Assembly (NCBI RefSeq): GCF_022698145.1
Contig: NZ_JALDAX010000024.1
Coordinates: 52,102-116,101 of the forward strand
Length of the DNA: 64,000 nt
Reading direction: 5' to 3'
Source: Streptomyces spinosisporus
Lineage (GTDB): Bacteria > Actinomycetota > Actinomycetes > Streptomycetales > Streptomycetaceae
Shown here one piece after another: positions 63,631 to 64,000 of the stretch. The notes beneath the pieces are model-generated. The model had not been told where the DNA came from, did no database searches, and saw only the letters and a list, made by a program, of their open reading frames with translations. The position numbers and the translations under genes were made by a program. Positions within the stretch are counted from its first letter, which is position 1, and each line of letters begins with the position of its first letter.

Positions 63631-64000
63631 CTAGTTGCGGCCGGCCATGACCCCGCCGTCGACATTGAGGATGGCGCCCGTGGTCCAGCTCGACGCGTCC
63701 GAGAGGAGGAAGACGATCGCGGAGGCCAGGTCCTGGGGCGTGCCGACCCGGCCGAGCGGGTGCAGGCCGCTCAACTGGTCCATCGCAGCTTCGAGTTGAC
63801 CTGCCGGGAAGACCTTTTCGAACAGCGGCGTCCGGGTGACGGCCGGAGCCACGGCGTTCACCCGGATGCCCTCGCCGGCGAGCTCGATGGCCAGGTTGTG
63901 GGTGAGGGCGTGCAGGCCCGCCTTGGCCATCGAGTAGGCCGACGACGGCGTCACGCCGAGCGCCTGGTGCGCCCACATGCTGCCCACGTTCACGATGGCG
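63631..64000 (-). CDS. SDR-family oxidoreductase, C-terminal part, cut by the window edge
   Basis: Leftward, the end of an SDR: SAYSMAKAGLHALTHNLAIE with YxxxK intact, IRVNAVAPAVTRTPLFEKVF, and TTGAILNVDGGVMAGRN at the C-terminus. The cofactor-binding half lies beyond position 64000. Typical classical SDR; substrate not predictable. Confidence 0.85.
   Translation of the reverse strand, partial: AIVNVGSMWAHQALGVTPSSAYSMAKAGLHALTHNLAIELAGEGIRVNAVAPAVTRTPLFEKVFPAGQLEAAMDQLSGLHPLGRVGTPQDLASAIVFLLSDASSWTTGAILNVDGGVMAGRN

Noticed and set aside
1..64000. CRISPR array, tRNA or rRNA gene
   Set aside because: No regularly spaced repeat array, cloverleaf or conserved rRNA sequence was noticed on either strand.

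Overview
High-GC DNA with Streptomyces-type content: a SARP regulator, a large LuxR (LAL) regulator, a WhiB-like protein, an HATPase_c anti-sigma-type kinase, a CYP105-like P450 with ferredoxin and reductase, Tat-exported enzymes, and GTG/TTG starts with many ATGA/GTGA overlaps. No rRNA, tRNA, CRISPR array or core informational gene was seen. The mixture of catabolic modules, IS debris and many broken genes looks like an accessory region such as a linear-chromosome arm (inference).

Layout. 0-7 kb: orphan leucine-rich-repeat protein, SDR/MarR pair with two matching operators, then a graveyard of fragments (MFS, ISAs1-type transposase, metal ATPase, sulfatase) around an intact antitoxin/Doc-like toxin pair, then IS4- and IS5-type remnants. 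7-13 kb: cyclase-family hydrolase, a complete 942-bp IS5-type element with a frameshifted transposase, chimeric ORFs formed by deletions, one intact sugar permease. 12.5-16 kb: P450 operon (P450, ferredoxin, reductase, broken SDR). 17-25 kb: sugar-acid operon (binding protein, enolase-superfamily enzyme, two permeases, ATPase, rhamnose-type mutarotase, broken lactonase-like amidohydrolase, GntR regulator), tightly coupled by 4-base overlaps. 25-29.5 kb: decayed IS5 copy, MarR fragment, a secreted esterase-like gene split by one TAG, a frameshifted Tat-exported ceramidase-like gene. 29.7-33 kb: GNAT, esterase and ABM monooxygenase divergent from an AraC regulator. 33-39 kb: GH110 alpha-1,3-galactosidase, LacI regulator, secreted (alpha/alpha)6 glycosidase. 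39.4-44.9 kb: TetR regulator divergent from a six-gene redox operon, with two identical-format palindromic operators between them. 45-49 kb: deletion-joined MFS/IclR remnants, GNAT, broken NmrA-like SDR, universal stress protein, MFS exporter. 49.3-56.3 kb: HATPase protein, 58-aa peptide, SARP, LAL regulator, secreted beta-propeller protein. 56.4-64 kb: GNAT pseudogene, a 40-codon Ddn remnant coupled to an orphan qcrB, transaldolase, WhiB, MOSC protein, molybdopterin oxidoreductase, ECF-type sigma factor, thioredoxin (frameshifted), partial SDR.

Function. The intact parts make four plausible units: uptake and breakdown of a rhamnose/fucose-like sugar acid; glycan trimming by secreted glycosidases; a TetR-controlled quinone/nitro-compound detoxification operon; and a P450 hydroxylation unit. 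Disrupted genes are very frequent. Either this segment is decaying, or part of the frameshifts and stop codons are sequencing errors; this cannot be settled from the sequence alone.
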